Notes: a model not told the origin generated them from the letters alone. A DNA stretch of 64,000 nucleotides from Zea mays (GCF_902167145.1 NC_050097.1:143617982-143681981), one strand, 5' to 3'; shown: positions 24,950-38,350, numbered from the stretch's first letter. Numbers and translations are program-made.

Positions 24950-25500
24950 AGGTTTTAGCGGCGGCGGTTCTCTAGGGCGTGCGAGCGGCGGTGATCCTGG
25001 GGGCCAGCAGCGGTGTCACCTCGAGGCAGGCGACCGACGGCCGCGCTCCACCAGGAACGAGCGACAACGACGCTCTGAGGCAGGCGAGCAAGCGGTGACG
25101 GCGCTCTTGAAGCGGACGGACGACGGCAGCGCACCCTAGGCCCGGTGACAACGGCGGTTGTCCCGTCCGTCTGTGCGATGGCCACCGCCACCGCCGCTCC
25201 AGCATCTGTGGCGCGACGACGGATCTGGGGACACGCTCGCGACGGCGGATCCCTGAGGCGCGACGACGGATCTGGGGACACGCTCGCGATGGCGGATTCC
25301 TGTGGCGCGACGGCGACTCTAGGGACACGCTGCGGCATCGGATCCCGAGGGCACGCACGCGGCGGCGGCCCCATGAGGTGCGCACGACGGCGATGTGCCA
25401 GCGGTCGCGACAGCGGATTTCCCTAGGCGCTAGCGACGACGGCATCCTCCCCTAGGCACGAAGTGGTGGCGCATCCCAGATGCGAGGCGCTGGTTCCGCA
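24950..25500. other. GC-rich block of MULE-D, unassigned
   Basis: High-GC sequence with internal near-repeats (GGATCTGGGGACACGCTCGCGA at about 25221 and 25269, 48 bp apart, with a weaker third at about 25318). Open frames exist on both strands but look like repeat translations, and I recognise no protein. Origin by gene capture is possible but not shown. Confidence 0.4.
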
Positions 25501-25619
25501 GGACGGCGATCCTATTTTTATGCTATTTTGTATACATATTTATGCCAATGTCAATAGGATTTTATGACCTATATTTCAGTTCATGGATCCGCTTTCTGTT
25601 TCTGATATTTCTATTCATT

Positions 25620-26165
25620 TACGCTAAAATTTATACTCATTTACGCTGTTTTGGTTCACGATTTACACTTAAATCCGCTCGAGCCAGAACCCGTCATTTA
25701 CGCTGTTTTGGTTCACGATTTACACTTAAATCCGCTCGAGCCAGAACCCGCGCACGATTTTTACGCCGTAATTTGTCCCCATTTGCCGTTACGAAATCAA
25801 TCGATGATTTACGCTAAAATTCATACTCATTTACGCTGTTTTGGTTCACGTTTTATGCCGAAATCCGCCCAAGACAGCGCCTGTGGCGATTTTCATGCCG
25901 TAATTCGAGACCCATTTGTCGTTACGAAACAGATCGATGATTTACGATAAAATTTGTACTCATTTACGCTATTTTGGTTCACGTTTTACGCTAAAATCCA
26001 CCCTATCCAGAACCCGCGCACGATCGGGTGCATGCGATTTTTACGCCGTAATTTTAGGCTCCGTTTGCTGTTACAAAACAGATATAGGAATTACGCTAAA
26101 TTTCGTACTCATTTACGCTGTTTTAGGTCACGTTTTACGCTGCAATCCGCTCGAGCCAGAACCAG
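25620..26165. repeat. Tandem TTTACGCTGTTTTGG-containing repeats in MULE-D
   Basis: Units carrying CATTTACGCTGTTTTGGTTC, then CGCTCGAGCCAGAACC, start near 25641, 25696, 25831, 25963 (one change) and 26112. The spacing is about 55 then 132-149 bp. Several units include TTTTACGCCGTAATTTG followed by a GTTACGAAA(T/A)CA block. Confidence 0.8.
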
Positions 26166-26242
26166 AACCAGATCGAGCGCGCGTAGATATACCTGACTGG
26201 GGCTTCCCATACTAATAGAAGCCCAGGGCTCCAATTACCATC

Positions 26243-26246
<4 letters not shown>

Positions 26247-26291
<45 letters not shown>
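26247..26291. repeat. (TA)n microsatellite, right flank of MULE-D
   Basis: About 45 bp of uninterrupted TA after the MULE-D end. Confidence 0.95.
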
Positions 26292-26294
<3 letters not shown>

Positions 26295-26308
26295 GTAGGA
26301 AGAGTATT

Positions 26309-27297
26309 GTAAGTGTTTCGAACCTCCTATCCAACAAGTAATTTTTTATATGCGCGTCCTCGGCTTCAAATGATATGCTTGATGGGCGCAAAATTTATAC
26401 TGGTTCGAGCAGAATGTCTCTACATCTAATTTTCAGTGGCTCACTCTACCGACACCTTTAGTGCACAATGCTCATAGTATAGGTTACAAGTGAGTTACAA
26501 GTGGGCAGGAGAGGGAAGAAGGGCTCCCAATTATCTTATGTGTGGGTGGACCTCAATACTACGAGACTGCAGTCCTACACTAAGCCTTGGCTCTGGCCTT
26601 CAGGTCTTCAGGTTTTGCTGGGCGTGCGGTGTTGCCCTTCGTCGAGCATCCTATGTGTTCGTCTGGGTCCAGCCTCCCGTCTTGCGACCGACCTCCTCCT
26701 TTTATAGGCCAAAGCAGCTTCCTCGAGAAGGAGCTACTATGCTAGAGTAAAATCGAGTCTTTTACCCGAGTGAGGCTGCGTTGTCCGTATGTGCCTGATC
26801 GTGCTCATTTATGATGGACGACATGGGAGGCGTGGAGCCCTAGCACCATCATTGCTGCTTCTGTACTACGCCAGCCCCTGGTCTCTATAGCTAGAGTCTC
26901 GGTGTGGCTCGTCGCGTTGCGGGTCCTGTAGATGGTGTGCGCACTCAAGTCTAGTCTCAGTAGGTCATGAGTGTGCCGCAAGCCAAGGGGTTCACAGGTC
27001 ATGAGTGGGAGGTAGACCGGTTCTCTACTGTGGCTCGATGCTAGGTGTAGTTAATGTGGTCGACCGTTTAGGTAGGTCAGTCTTGGGCCAGGCGAGGAAT
27101 CCACTCGGGTGCCTTCCCTTCAGTTACCTAGCGCCCCTCTCTAGCTCCGCCACGCTCCACCATAGGCTCGGTGCCTCGGGGTTTATCCGGGAGTGGGTGC
27201 TTCCAAGGTAGATGGTTCCCTTATTCTCCCGCTGGCCTATCCCATGCGCTCTCTCTGACGGGTGGGCCATAGGGGCCCACGGATCATTTCCCCGACA
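26309..27297 (-). repeat. Gypsy-type 3' LTR, degraded element
   Basis: On the minus strand the LTR starts TGTCGGGGAAATGATCCGTG at 27297 and is preceded by a purine-rich tract (complement of 27298-27312), the expected 3'-LTR junction. I place the far end at TG 26309, giving about 990 bp; that end is uncertain. The interior has a promoter-like region and GC-rich leader but no gene. The partner 5' LTR is not in the window. Confidence 0.55.
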
Positions 27298-28480
27298 ATA
27301 GCCCCCAAGGAGAAAGTGTCTCTCCTTGGGGTTGTTTCTAGGTCGAGCATTGTTTGCCCTTTTGTCTTTTGATTGGCTGTGGTACCCGTGCCCTTGTGAG
27401 TTGGACCGTCTCCGACGTGGCCCACTCCCACTTGGGGCAAGGTTGGGCATTTTCATTTCTTCATAAGTTTGGGTGAGTGTCTGCTTGCAGTCACCCCGAG
27501 CCTTTTGCCCCTTGATTCTTCCTTCAAATGGATTCAACCACCAGGAAGGGAGCAGGGAGGGTGAAGATGCATGGGAGTTGTCTGTGCTAGGGAGAAGCGA
27601 TGCTACGTCTCGGAATAGAGGAGCGATGGCGTGTATGAGAAGGATGAAATGCTTGTGGGGGGAGAAGATGGTTGTTTGGGGAGGATGAATAGAGATGGTT
27701 GCTTAGGATAGAAGGAAGGGGGAACCTTTCTTCATGGCTAAGAAAGATTTTTTATTTCCTTGAGGAAAGAGCTCTCATGTGATTGGCCATTTGGGCGGCG
27801 ACGATTTATTGGGTAAGAGAGAGTGGTCATCTGTTGGTCGATTTAGATGGCGCTTACTCGTTGGTCGAGATCGGTGCGACGAACAAAAAAACTGGTGTTC
27901 AGATGAACGGAAGGCCAAAGAAAAATAATTGGATTGAGAATTTGATTTTTGGTGTCGCTCAGAAAAATTACTCACACATTATTAGAAAAATAAATTGACT
28001 TGAGATTTGACTGGGTTTTTGGGACTAGGCATCTGTAGCTAGAATATACAATTAATTCGTACGCGTGGTTCCCTTTAAAAATCATTACCGTAGTTGTTTC
28101 AAATTTGAATCGGGTATGGGTATAAACAAATTGGGCTAGATAAGATTTAATTTGAAGCCGACTCATTAGAGATCCCGTTTGAGAATATGGATTCGAATTA
28201 ATATTTGGACATAGATCGAAAATCGAGGAATTGGATTCAGACATAGATCAGATAACAACTATCGAGAGCTCGAAAAAATGAGTTTGGACAAGATTTGCAA
28301 GACGAGATTGACTTTCAATTTTTCATTCATGTCAATAAATAAAATTTTAACAGGCTCCAAATTTGGCATTTCTCGAGAGCGAATAACTCTGAATTTGGTG
28401 AAGCTTTAAGAATAGACTTGATAAACAGAGATAAACACGATCAAGAAAGCATTATCTTTACTGATTGATATGTGCTGAGG
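27298..28480. other. Degraded retroelement interior, no gene recognised
   Basis: It begins with the polypurine tract of the LTR on its left (minus strand). It continues as low-complexity A/T-rich DNA with no frame I recognise, then joins the copia-3 gag remnant at about 28481. It is probably the 3' untranslated part of the same decayed element. Confidence 0.4.
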
Positions 28481-29742
28481 TCAAATCTCACGGCTAAACA
28501 CGAAATAAACACCTAGGGCGTCATACTTGGGTACCCAAATAGAATTTGTGCCAGTTCTAGGTGATCTCAATATGGGTTTAGCACAAGTGTATGATTTAGG
28601 TCTCCTAAGTGAATAGGAATGATTTGAATTTATTTGCTTAGGAACCTTACCCTTTTTATATACCTTACTTAGATGACCTTTCTCACCACATTCGTAGCCA
28701 AAGCTACGCTCAACCTGACATGGCGCTTGTTGTTCGTTATTTGTCTTGGTGAGAGTCATCTTAGGGGATGCATATCCTTGATTCCTCATGAGAGGACATG
28801 ATGTGGTCACGTGATCCTCCTCGTCACATTTGAAGCATCTCCTTACTTCATTCTCAGTGTCCATGTGTGGACATGAGGCGATGAAGTGGCCCAACTCCAT
28901 GCACCTGAAGCATCTCCTTTTTCATCTCCCCTATTTGTTCTTAGAGAACATAGAGAGAACGTCAGTGCAAATATCATGACTAATTAATTTTTTATCTTTT
29001 TCCTTATTCATGTTGATTACTTCATTTATTGCTCTAGGAACTTCCTTCTTGTGGAGTTTGATGCTTGTTGCGATTTCTTCCTTCTCAAGCTTCTTCACCA
29101 CGTGTCTGTGGATATCTTGAGGATCGGAGGTTGAGCATGGTGCCTTCTCCTTAGTTGTCTTGTTTTCTTGTTCCCAAGCGACTTCTCTTTTGATCCTACA
29201 ACTTGTTGCTCAATCAAAGATTGGCCTTTCTTTGAGTAGCAGGGGTTAGTACATGACAAAATATGATCTAGATTCGCACATGAGCAAGAATGAGGTTCAC
29301 ATGAACTTAAACTATTAACGACAACCTCATGAGCAACATTAAGTATGATATGATCATCAAGCAATTTATCATGAATATCAGACAACATATCATACTTTTC
29401 ACTAAGAGCAAGTTTTTCAAGATTTAGCAATTCCACTTGACACTTAAGCATGTCATTTTCAATTTTAAGTTGAGCAACACAAGATAAAGCATCATCCTTA
29501 TTTCTTTTCTCAATTAAAACTGAATCATACTGTTGGAACAGATCATCAAGAAAGCACCTTAGCTCCTCATGTTCTTTGGTCATCTTCACTAGGCTATTCT
29601 TGGTTTTGATGAGTGTCTTCTCCATCTTGATAAGTGCCTTGCCTCATTCTTTTCTTCTTCTCAATAACTTCTTCAAGAGCAAACTGTATTATCTGTTGAG
29701 ATGGGTGTAGAACTGGCGAATTTCCTCTTCTCCCACATCATA
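28481..29742 (-). pseudogene. Copia-3 gag, C-terminal part
   Basis: Translation shows a coiled-coil segment (29625-29095, KNSLVKMTKEHEELRCFLDD onward), then three CCHC-type knuckles near 28640-28915: CFRCMELGHFIASC, CFKCDEEDHVTTSC and a degenerate third (YECGEKGHLSKVY) that has lost cysteines. It ends near a VPKYD motif like the VWVPK end of other copia Gags. Frames change between the two pieces, so it is broken. Three knuckles set it apart from the single-knuckle Gag of copia-1 and copia-2. Confidence 0.75.
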
Positions 29743-32700
29743 TATCACGGAACCTCCCAAGGTATTAGGCCCACCTACCGATGTCCTTGTCCTAAGGACC
29801 TCAAACAGTCATGCATGTGCGCATAATAACTCGGCAAGTTCAGTTATCTGTATCTTCATCATATCGCCCAAGAGCGCTCAACCCATCACACAGGCATTAC
29901 ACATCATCGGAGTTGAGAATGAGCGAAAAGGATTACAATAACATAATTTACATTCATATAAAATATAGAAGGAGTACTTATTACATAACAAGGTGTTCGA
30001 GTGCAGCACTTATTATTACATAACTGGGAGGCAAAACATCCTCCCCAAATAACTTTAGTGATCTTCCTCCTACTTTGGCACCACCTTAGAGCAGAAAAAA
30101 CAAAACTTGGTTGTTTCATCACCTACAACAACATGGGTTCGAAAACCCTGAGTACGGAGTGTACTTTCGCAAGACTTACCCGTCAAAAGAAAAGACTCTC
30201 AAGGATATGCTTTTGGGAATCAAGGTAAAGCTTATCAAGAATCAAAGACCCTGTTTGCAGAAAAGCTTACTATAAGTGGATCCTTAAAAATCCATTTTTA
30301 TTATCAAGTTAAGTAGTTACCTGCATCTAGAGTTCTTTCTATCCTAGATCAAACACTTGGCCTACACTAGCCATCTTTTATCACCCCTTGAGTTCACTTG
30401 ATTGCTACGTGTAAGTAAGTGACCAAGTCTTCATGTCCGAGAAGTAACGGCGATCCGAGTCGATTAATACCCAGCTGGGGATCTCCAACCACACGACATA
30501 TGTAGCACTTAACCCTTGCATATGTCAACTCGCCACCAGGTTTCTCAAGACCAGAATGGGTTCACGCCAACCGAGAGCACAGATACACCACCGTCCAGCC
30601 TCTTGCCACAGAGGGTACACGCTACTCTCGCCATCTCTCCACTCCCATTGCGTGGTGGCCTTTCTGGTATTGGTCCGACTGAGGCAAAGCTTACCCATGA
30701 CGAGGCAAGTGGCCAGCTAAAAGGTCCTCGATCATCAAGCCTACATCGGTTCGGTCCTTAATCGACTCAGACGGAGACACTACACCGAGACTTTCTTCTC
30801 GTGCAAATCACCTGCCCGGTCTCGTCTTTAACATTTAAAACCCAAAGTTTGGTACCTGGCAGAGGTACATCTTTTCAGATGTTGAACCCATCATGGCCAT
30901 GATGGATTTACCATCCCAAGTCTTTTCTTTGTAAAAATTCCCATCCCGTATGAAGCATCACCTTTTGTTTTCTAAAGCAAGGCTAAGCATCAGAAAACTT
31001 TAAGTTAATCAGGTAACAAGGAATGGTAATCAGTTTCCAAGGAAGGGAATGCAGCAATTGTTTAGCACACAACTTTTATCACCTAATGTGTCATCTCAAG
31101 TGAATAAGAGTTTAAAACAACAAGGAAAGGGGTAAATGCACTGAGGCTTGCCTTGTGTTGCAGGAGGTTCCGGGTCTACTCCACAAATGTCGAAGTAGAA
31201 GTTATTCTCGGCTCGAGGATTCTCATCTGGAGTGAAAACTTCTTCTTCAACTATAGTCTCTTCCTCGTTTTCTATACATGACAATACATGTACATGAATG
31301 CTTATGTGATGCTATGAATATGCAGTTACACAATAGAAACATACTAAGTTGTATCTTGAATACAACTTTCCTTCACGGTACACACTAATCACTAGGGTTT
31401 CCTAAGTTAGTATTCCATCAGTATTAGGCAATTAAACCCTAGGAGGCTAGTTTATTGGGTTTGGAACTAAACAATGTCCAAATCATTTCAAATTTAACCC
31501 AAGGTCTTTAATCATCAAACTAAGCCTACCCAAAAAGTTTTACCATTTTTGGAGCTACTAAATTATTTCTAAAATTCTAAAGGGCTTGGTTTGAACATAA
31601 TTCTAGGTTTGGAATAAAAATCTTGGAACTATTTTTATTAAATACTAGATGATTTTAGGAATCTAACAAAATTGGTCTCATATTTTTACCATTTTCTAGT
31701 ATTTTATACAAATTTCCAAGTCTGGGAGTAAAAAGAAAAGGAAAAACTATGAATAGTACTGGGCCAATTCTGGCCCAAACCAGCCCGCGAACAGAGGAAA
31801 CGCGCCCGCTCTAGCGAATTTGCGCAGAGGCCCTCGACTTTTTGAAAAACCAGTAAAGAATCCCTATACCCTATTCACATGTCTCACTGACATGTTCACT
31901 TAAGTCCTCCCCTTCTTTCTTCTTCGCATGACCAGGTCCCCGACCCCAGACGGCAGCGTGGTTTGCTCCGGTGAACCTATACCGGCCGTGCTATCCTATA
32001 ATCTTTGCTCAAATTTGCTATTACATCTAATTCAACTCTTGGCGCTCCACTGGGGATCAAAAATTAAGCATAAACTCCATCCTAGAGCTCGGTCTATGAG
32101 CACCCGCGGATTTGAAGGCTGCCCTTGTCCGTTCCAAACAACATAGCACGATAGCGTTTGAATTGGGAGCACGATAAGCTTCAGCAACTTACCAGGACTC
32201 AAGAACGACGGCTAGGAAGATGGGTGAAGGGACAGATCGGTGAGTCGATGGAGGGAGTGTTCGCGGCGGCGCGGAGGACTGATTTGGGGGAAATCGCAAT
32301 TGCTCGGGCTACGGTGGATGGCAAGCCATGGTTAGAGTTGCGCTGGTTTCGTGAAAAGGGGACGGAGCAAGGGAAGCACTCAATTTATAGAGGCTGGCCA
32401 CGGTTATCCCGAATTTGATTGAGGTTCGGATCACGACGGTGACAAGAGGTTGTACTAGTGAGTTCGTTGTGGCGCTCGTCGGCATAATAACTCAAGGATA
32501 GTAACTCTGGGCTTACCACGGTTATGGTTACATGGTGAAAGGACCACGACGTGGCACAATTGAGATTGTCGGCGTCCCACGACGACATCGGCCGCTCGGC
32601 CACATCGCACGGCATCGAGTGCAACCGATAAGCTCTCGCCCGCGACCAAATCCACCCCCACCCGATCTTTTAACCCCCCGCGGTTATCCACTTCTCTCAG

Positions 32701-33689
32701 AGCACGAATCGCGGTGGCCGGCGCGAATCTATGCGTGGGGATCACTGGTGGCGAGGTGCGCTGCATCTGAAGATCTTTTTACCACTGTACCATCACGATC
32801 GTTCATCAGTGCGTCTGACAGAGCAAGTTAGAGGCTTTGTTCTCCAATTTTTCTGTAACAACCCACTAATCCGTCTGTAGCAAAGTTGTTGTTCTATAAA
32901 TCGGCTGCAACTTTGTTACAAAGTTCTTGGTCTAATAATCACTAAACCATGCGTAATTCGGCCCCAAAGTTTGTCAGGAACCACAGTTAGTCAAGTTTTC
33001 AGTATTTGACCCGACTGACAGCCAAACTTTTAGTCCAGTTTTCTCCAATTTCTAAGTAGCTTTTGGGCATAACAACTTAATCAAACTTGTAACCATATAG
33101 TACCTCTATAAACTTGTTGTAGTGACTTAGGGCAAAATCTCCATGGATTAAGAAATACAAGGTCCCAAAGTCAGCCCAATCACACTGATTTTAGAGTTAG
33201 CCATATGTGTGCCATTGGGAACTTTTACAAATTACTCCAATTTGTTCCACAACACTTGAAAATCTTCCAATGTAAAAGTTGTTTGGTTTTTGATACTATA
33301 CCACTTTGATATATGCACTTTTGTCCAAAAGTATATAGAAATTGAAATCACCTTGTAGGGCACTTAATTAGGGTTTCTAGGGTTTCAGTTAGGGTTTTGA
33401 GTGTTCTAGGGTTTATGTGCCACTCAAATTCTCCAAGTGTAGTCTCTTATGAACATTTCCATTAACCTTTGAGATAAAACTCAAGTTGTTATCATACACA
33501 CCCACATACCTCTATTCCTTGGTTAAGTACCTTATTCTAGGGTTTAGGAGCACTTCAAGTCATCACATCACAACTTGTTTTGAATTTTTAGCCTAGTGGA
33601 TGCACTCTAGGTGTAACATACATAATGAAATGTCAATGCATATGATGCCATGCCCAAGTTTTAGTTCTTGTAACACCAGGGGTGTTACA
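29743..33689 (-). repeat. Tekay-type 3' LTR
   Basis: 3947 bp. The inner border is marked by a purine-rich tract on the minus strand (complement of TCCTTCCCCCATAAAA, 33690-33705). Small frames inside (for example 31096-31284 minus, also present in the other LTR) are not convincing genes. Confidence 0.85.
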
Positions 33690-33840
33690 TCCTTCCCCCA
33701 TAAAAGAATCTCGTCCCGAGATTTAAGGTCCTAGGGTAAGAAATGGAAAAGGAAACACGTCACGACTTTATTTCCTAATTTATCTTACAGAGCAGGGGTG
33801 GTGTAGGGTTTGTTCTATTTTACAATAAAATACATAAATC

Positions 33841-34639
33841 TTATAGGTTACATGAAACTAAAAACCTAGGAAAATTCTTCTCTAGGAAGTCTTGAGTTTC
33901 CCAGGTAGCTTCTTCTTCAGTGTGTTGGTTCCATTGTACCTTATAAAACTTGAGAGTCCTCTTTCGAGTGATTCTGTCCTTATGATCCAGAACTCGAATG
34001 GGATTTTCTGAATAAGTCAAGTCTAGTTCCAAAGTAACATCCACCACATTTATAGTTTGATCAGGAATCCGAAGACATTTCTTTAACTGAGATACATGGA
34101 ACACATTATGCACCGCAGACAAAGTTTCTGGCAGTTGAAGTTTGTACGCCACTTGCCCACATTGCTCAAGAATAGGAAACAGACCAATATATCGGGGTGC
34201 CAATTTTCCTTTAAACCCGAACCGGCTAACACCCTTCATTGGTGATACTTTCAGATATACATGATCGTCGGCTTGAAAAACCAATGGTCGATGTCGCTTA
34301 TCCGCATAGTTTTTCTGCCGAGCTTGAGCTTCTTCTAGGTTATGTCTTATACGGTGGAATTTTTCTTCCGTTTCTTTAACCAAATCAGGCCTGAAGAACC
34401 ACCGTTCTCCTAGTTCAGACCAATTTAAGGGTGTTTGGCATCGTCATCCATACAGAGCTTCAAACGGTGCCATCTTAATACTTTCTTGATAACTATTATT
34501 ATAAGAAAATTCTGCCAATGGCAGACAATCATCCCATTTCTGTGGAAATTCTAGGACACATGCTCGTAGCATATCTTCAAGCATTTGATTTACCCTCACA
34601 ATTTGTCCACTTGTCTGAGGATGATAGGCCAATACCAAC
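33841..34639 (-). pseudogene. Integrase C-terminus of the Tekay-type element
   Basis: The segment 34638-34444 has the integrase core motif AYHPQTSGQI and NNSYQESIKMAPFEALYG. From 34383 to 33841 runs the GPF/GPY-like module (APRYIGLFPILEQCGQVAYK) followed by a chromodomain-like tail (VQWNQHTEEEATWETQDFL). A stop separates the two parts (near 34440). The N-terminal integrase and all upstream pol domains are absent, with the LTR abutting at 34640. Confidence 0.85.
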
Positions 34640-37600
34640 TGTCATGGAACCTCCCAAGGTATTAGGCCCACCAACCGATGTCCTTGTCCTAAGGACCTCA
34701 GACAGTCATGTAGGTGCGCATAATAACTCGGCAAGTTCAGTTATCTGTATCTTCATCATATCGTCCAAGAGTGCTCAACCCATCACGTAGACATTACACA
34801 TCATTGGAGTTGAGAATGAGCGGAAAGGATTACAATAACATAATTTACATTCATATAAAATATAGAAGGAGTACTTATTACATAACAGGGTGTTCGAGTG
34901 CAGCACTTATTATTACATAACTGGGAGGCAAAACATCCTCCCCTAAATAAGTTTAGTGATCTTCCTCCTGCTTTGGCACCACCTTAGAGCAGAAACAGCA
35001 AAACTCGGCTGTTTTATCACCTACAACAACATGGGTTCGAAAACCCTGAGTACGGAGTGTACTTTCGCAAGTCTTACCCGTCAAAGGAAAAGACTCTCAA
35101 GGATATGCTGGCTTTTGGGAATCAAGGTAAATCTTATCAAGAATCAAACCACATGACATATGTAGCACTTAACCCTTGCATATGTCAACTCACCACCGGG
35201 TTTCTCAAGACCAGAATGGGTTCACGCCAACCGAGAGCACAGATACACCACCGTCCAACCTCTTGCCACACAGGGTACACACTACTCTCGCCATCTCTCC
35301 ACTCCCATTGCATGGTGGCCTTTCTGGTATTGGTCCGACCGAGGTAAAGCTTACCCATGACGAGGCATGTGGCTAGTTAAAAGGTCCTTGATCATCAAGC
35401 CTACATCGGTTCGGTCCTTAATCGACTCAGACGGAGACCCTACACCGAGACTTCCTTCTCGTGCAAGTCACCCGCCCGGTCTCGTCTTTAAGATTTAAAA
35501 CCCAAAGTTTGATACCTGGCAGAGGTACATCTTTTCAGATGTTGAACCCATCATGGCCATGATGAATTCACCATCCCAAGTCTTTTCTTTGTAAAATCCC
35601 CATCCCATATGAAGCATCATCTTTTGTTTTAAAACAAAACATTTTGTTTTCTAAAGCAAGGCTAAGCATCAGAAAACTTTAAGTAAATCAGGTAACAAGG
35701 AATGTTAATCAGTTTCCAAGGAAGGGAATGTAGCAATTGTTTAGCACACAACTTTTATCACCTAATGCGTCATCTCAAGTGAATAAGAGTTTAAAACAAC
35801 AAGTAAAGGGGTAAATGCACCGGGGCTTGCCTTGTGTTTTAGGAGGTTCCGGGTCTACTCCACAGATGTCGAAGTAGAAGTTATTCTCGGCTAGAGGAAT
35901 CTCAGTTGGAGTGACAACTTCTTCTTCAACTACAGTCTCTTCCTCGTTTTCTATACATGACAATACATGTACATGAATGCTTATGTGATGCTATGAATAT
36001 GCAGTTACACAATAGAAACATAGTAAGTTATATCTTAAATACAACTTTCCTTCATGGTACACACTAATCACTAGGGTTTCCTAAGTTAATATTCTATCAG
36101 TATTAGGCAATTAAACCCTAGGAGGCTAGTTTATTGAGTTTGGGACCAAACAATGTCCAAATCATTTCAAACTTCACCCAAGGTCTTTAATCATCAAACT
36201 AAGCCTACCCAAAAAGTTTTACCATTTTTGGAGCTACTAAATTATTTCTAAAATTCTAAAGGTCTTGGTTTGAACACCTTCAAAGGCTACAAAATTCTAG
36301 GTTTGGAATAAAAATCTTGGAACTATTTTTATTAAATACTAGATGATTTTAGAAATCTAACAAAATTGGTCTCATATTTTTACCATTTTTAGTATTTTCT
36401 ACAAATTTCCAAGTCTGGCAGTAAAAAGAAAAGGAAAAACTATGAATAGTACTGGGCCAATTCTGGACCAAACTAGCCCGCGAACGAAGGAAACGCGCCC
36501 GCGCTGGCAACTTTGTGCAGAGGCCCTCGACTTTTTGAAAAAACACTAAAGAATCCCTATACCCTATTCACATGTCTCACTAACATGTTCACTTAAGTCC
36601 TCCCCTTCTTTCTTCTTCGCATGACCAGGTCCCCGACCCTGGACGACGGTGTGGTTTGCTCCGGCGAACCTATACCGGCCGCGCTATCCTATAATCTTTG
36701 CTCAAATTTGCTCTTACATCTAATTCAACTCTTGGCGCTCCACTTGGGATCAAAAATTAAGCACGAACTCCATCCTAGAGCTCGGTCTACGAGCACCCGT
36801 GGATTTGAAGCCTACCCGGGTCTGTTCCCAACAACACAGTGCAGTAGCGTTTGAATTGGGAGCACGATGAACTCAAGAACGATGGCTAGGAAGACGGGTG
36901 AAGGGACAGAGCGGTGAGTCGACGGAGGGAGTGTTCATGGCGGCGCGGAGGACTAATTTGGGGGAAATCGCAATTGCTCGGGCTACGGTGGATGGCAGAT
37001 CGTGGTTAGAGTTGCGCTAGGTTCGTGATAAGGGGGTGGAGCAAGGGAAGCGCTCAATTTATAGAGGCTGGCCATGGTTATCCCGAATTTGAATGAGGTT
37101 TGGATCACAGCGGTGACAAGAGGTTGTACTGTTGAGTTCATCGTGTCGCTCGTCGGCATAACAACTCAAGGATAGTAACTTTGGGCTTGCCACGGTTATG
37201 GTTACATGGTTGAAGGACCACAGCGTGGCGCAATTGAGATCGTCGGCGTCCCATGACGACATCGATCGCTCGGCCACGTTGCACGGCCATCGAGTGCAGC
37301 CGTTAAGCTCCCGCCCGCGACCAAATCCACCCTCGCCCGATCTTTTAATCCCCCGCGGTTATCCACTTCTCTCAGAGCACAAATCGCTGCGGCCGGCGGG
37401 GATCATTGGCAGTGAGGTGCGCTGCATCTGAAGATCTTTTTACCATTGTACCATCGCGACCGTTCATCAGTGCGCCTGATAGAGCAAGTTAGAGGGCTTT
37501 GTTCTCCAATTTTTATGTAACAACCCACTAATCCGTCTGTAGCAAATTTGTTCTTCTATAAACCGGCTTCAACTTTGTTACAAAGTTCTTGGTCTAATAC

Positions 37601-38350
37601 TCACTAAATCATGCATAATTCGGCAACAAAGTTTGTCAGGCACCACTGTCAGTCAAGTTTTCAGTATCTGACCTAACTGACAGCCAAACTTTTAGTCTAG
37701 TTTTCTCCAATTTCTAAGTAGCTTTAGGGCTAAACCACTTAATCAAACTTGTACCCCTATAGTACCTATATAAACTTGTTGTAGTGACCTAGGGCAAAAT
37801 CTCCATGGATTAAGAAATACAAGGTCCCAAAGTCAGCCCAATCACACTGATTTCAGAGTTAGCCATATGGGTGCCCTTAGGAACTTTTACAAATTACTCC
37901 AATTTGTTCCACAACACTTGAAAATCTTCCAATGTAAAAGTTGTTTGGTTTTTATACTCTACCACTTTGATATATGCACATTGGTCCAAAAGTGTATAGA
38001 AATTGAAATCACCTTGTAGGGCACTTAATTAGGGTTTCTAGGGTTTCAGTTAGGGTTTTGAGTGTTCTAGGGTTTATGTGCCACTCAAATTCTCCAAGTG
38101 TAGTCTCTTATGAACATTTCCATTAACCTTTGAGACAAAACTCAAGTTGTTATCATACACACCCACATACCTCTATTCCTTGGTTAAGTACCCTATTCTA
38201 GGGTTTAGGAGCACTTCAAGTCATCACATCACAACTTGTTTTGAACTTTTAGCCTAGTGGATGCACTCTATGTGTAACATGCATAATGAAATATCAATGC
38301 ATATGATGCCATGCCCAAGTTTTAGTTCTTGTAACACCAGGGGTGTTACA
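34640..38350 (-). repeat. Tekay-type 5' LTR (with an internal deletion)
   Basis: 3711 bp, homologous to 29743-33689 throughout. It lacks about 242 bp present at 30247-30488 in the other LTR; the junction lies near 35147 with the short shared bases CAA. The minus-strand LTR start is at 38350. Confidence 0.85.

Larger units (their letters stand above)
24703..26246. mobile_element. MULE-D: non-autonomous relative of MULE-A
   Basis: A 1.54-kb element with inverted ends. The right end in reverse reads GGGTGATGGTAATTGGAGCC, then CTGGGCTTCTATTAGTATGGG and AAGCCCC; the left reads TAGAGCCCTAGGCTCTATTT, then AACTATAGGAAGCCCC. The right end is nearly the same as the MULE-A left end (GGGACGAGGTAATGGAAGCC). 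Interior: TATA box, GC-rich block (24950-25500) and a tandem repeat rich in TTTACGCTGTTTTGG. No transposase gene is present. Confidence 0.75.
29743..38350 (-). mobile_element. Truncated Tekay-type chromovirus (Ty3/gypsy)
   Basis: Two long, closely similar LTRs (29743-33689 and 34640-38350) in minus orientation enclose only about 950 bp holding the C-terminal part of integrase. The minus-strand start is TGTAACACCCCTGGTGTTAC. LTRs of almost 4 kb plus a chromodomain-style integrase tail point to the Tekay/Del clade. Flanking bases TCATA (29738-29742) and TCATC (38351-38355) agree at four of five positions, consistent with an aged target-site duplication inside the copia-3 gag. Gag, protease, reverse transcriptase, RNase H and the primer-binding site are deleted. 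Confidence 0.85.

Noticed and set aside
24955..25445. Long Arg/Pro/Ala frames in MULE-D
   Set aside because: Repeats and GC composition explain them; no domain is visible.
31096..31284. Small acidic frame present in both Tekay LTRs (also 35775-35963)
   Set aside because: Conserved only because the LTRs are copies of each other; no start context or similarity to support a gene.
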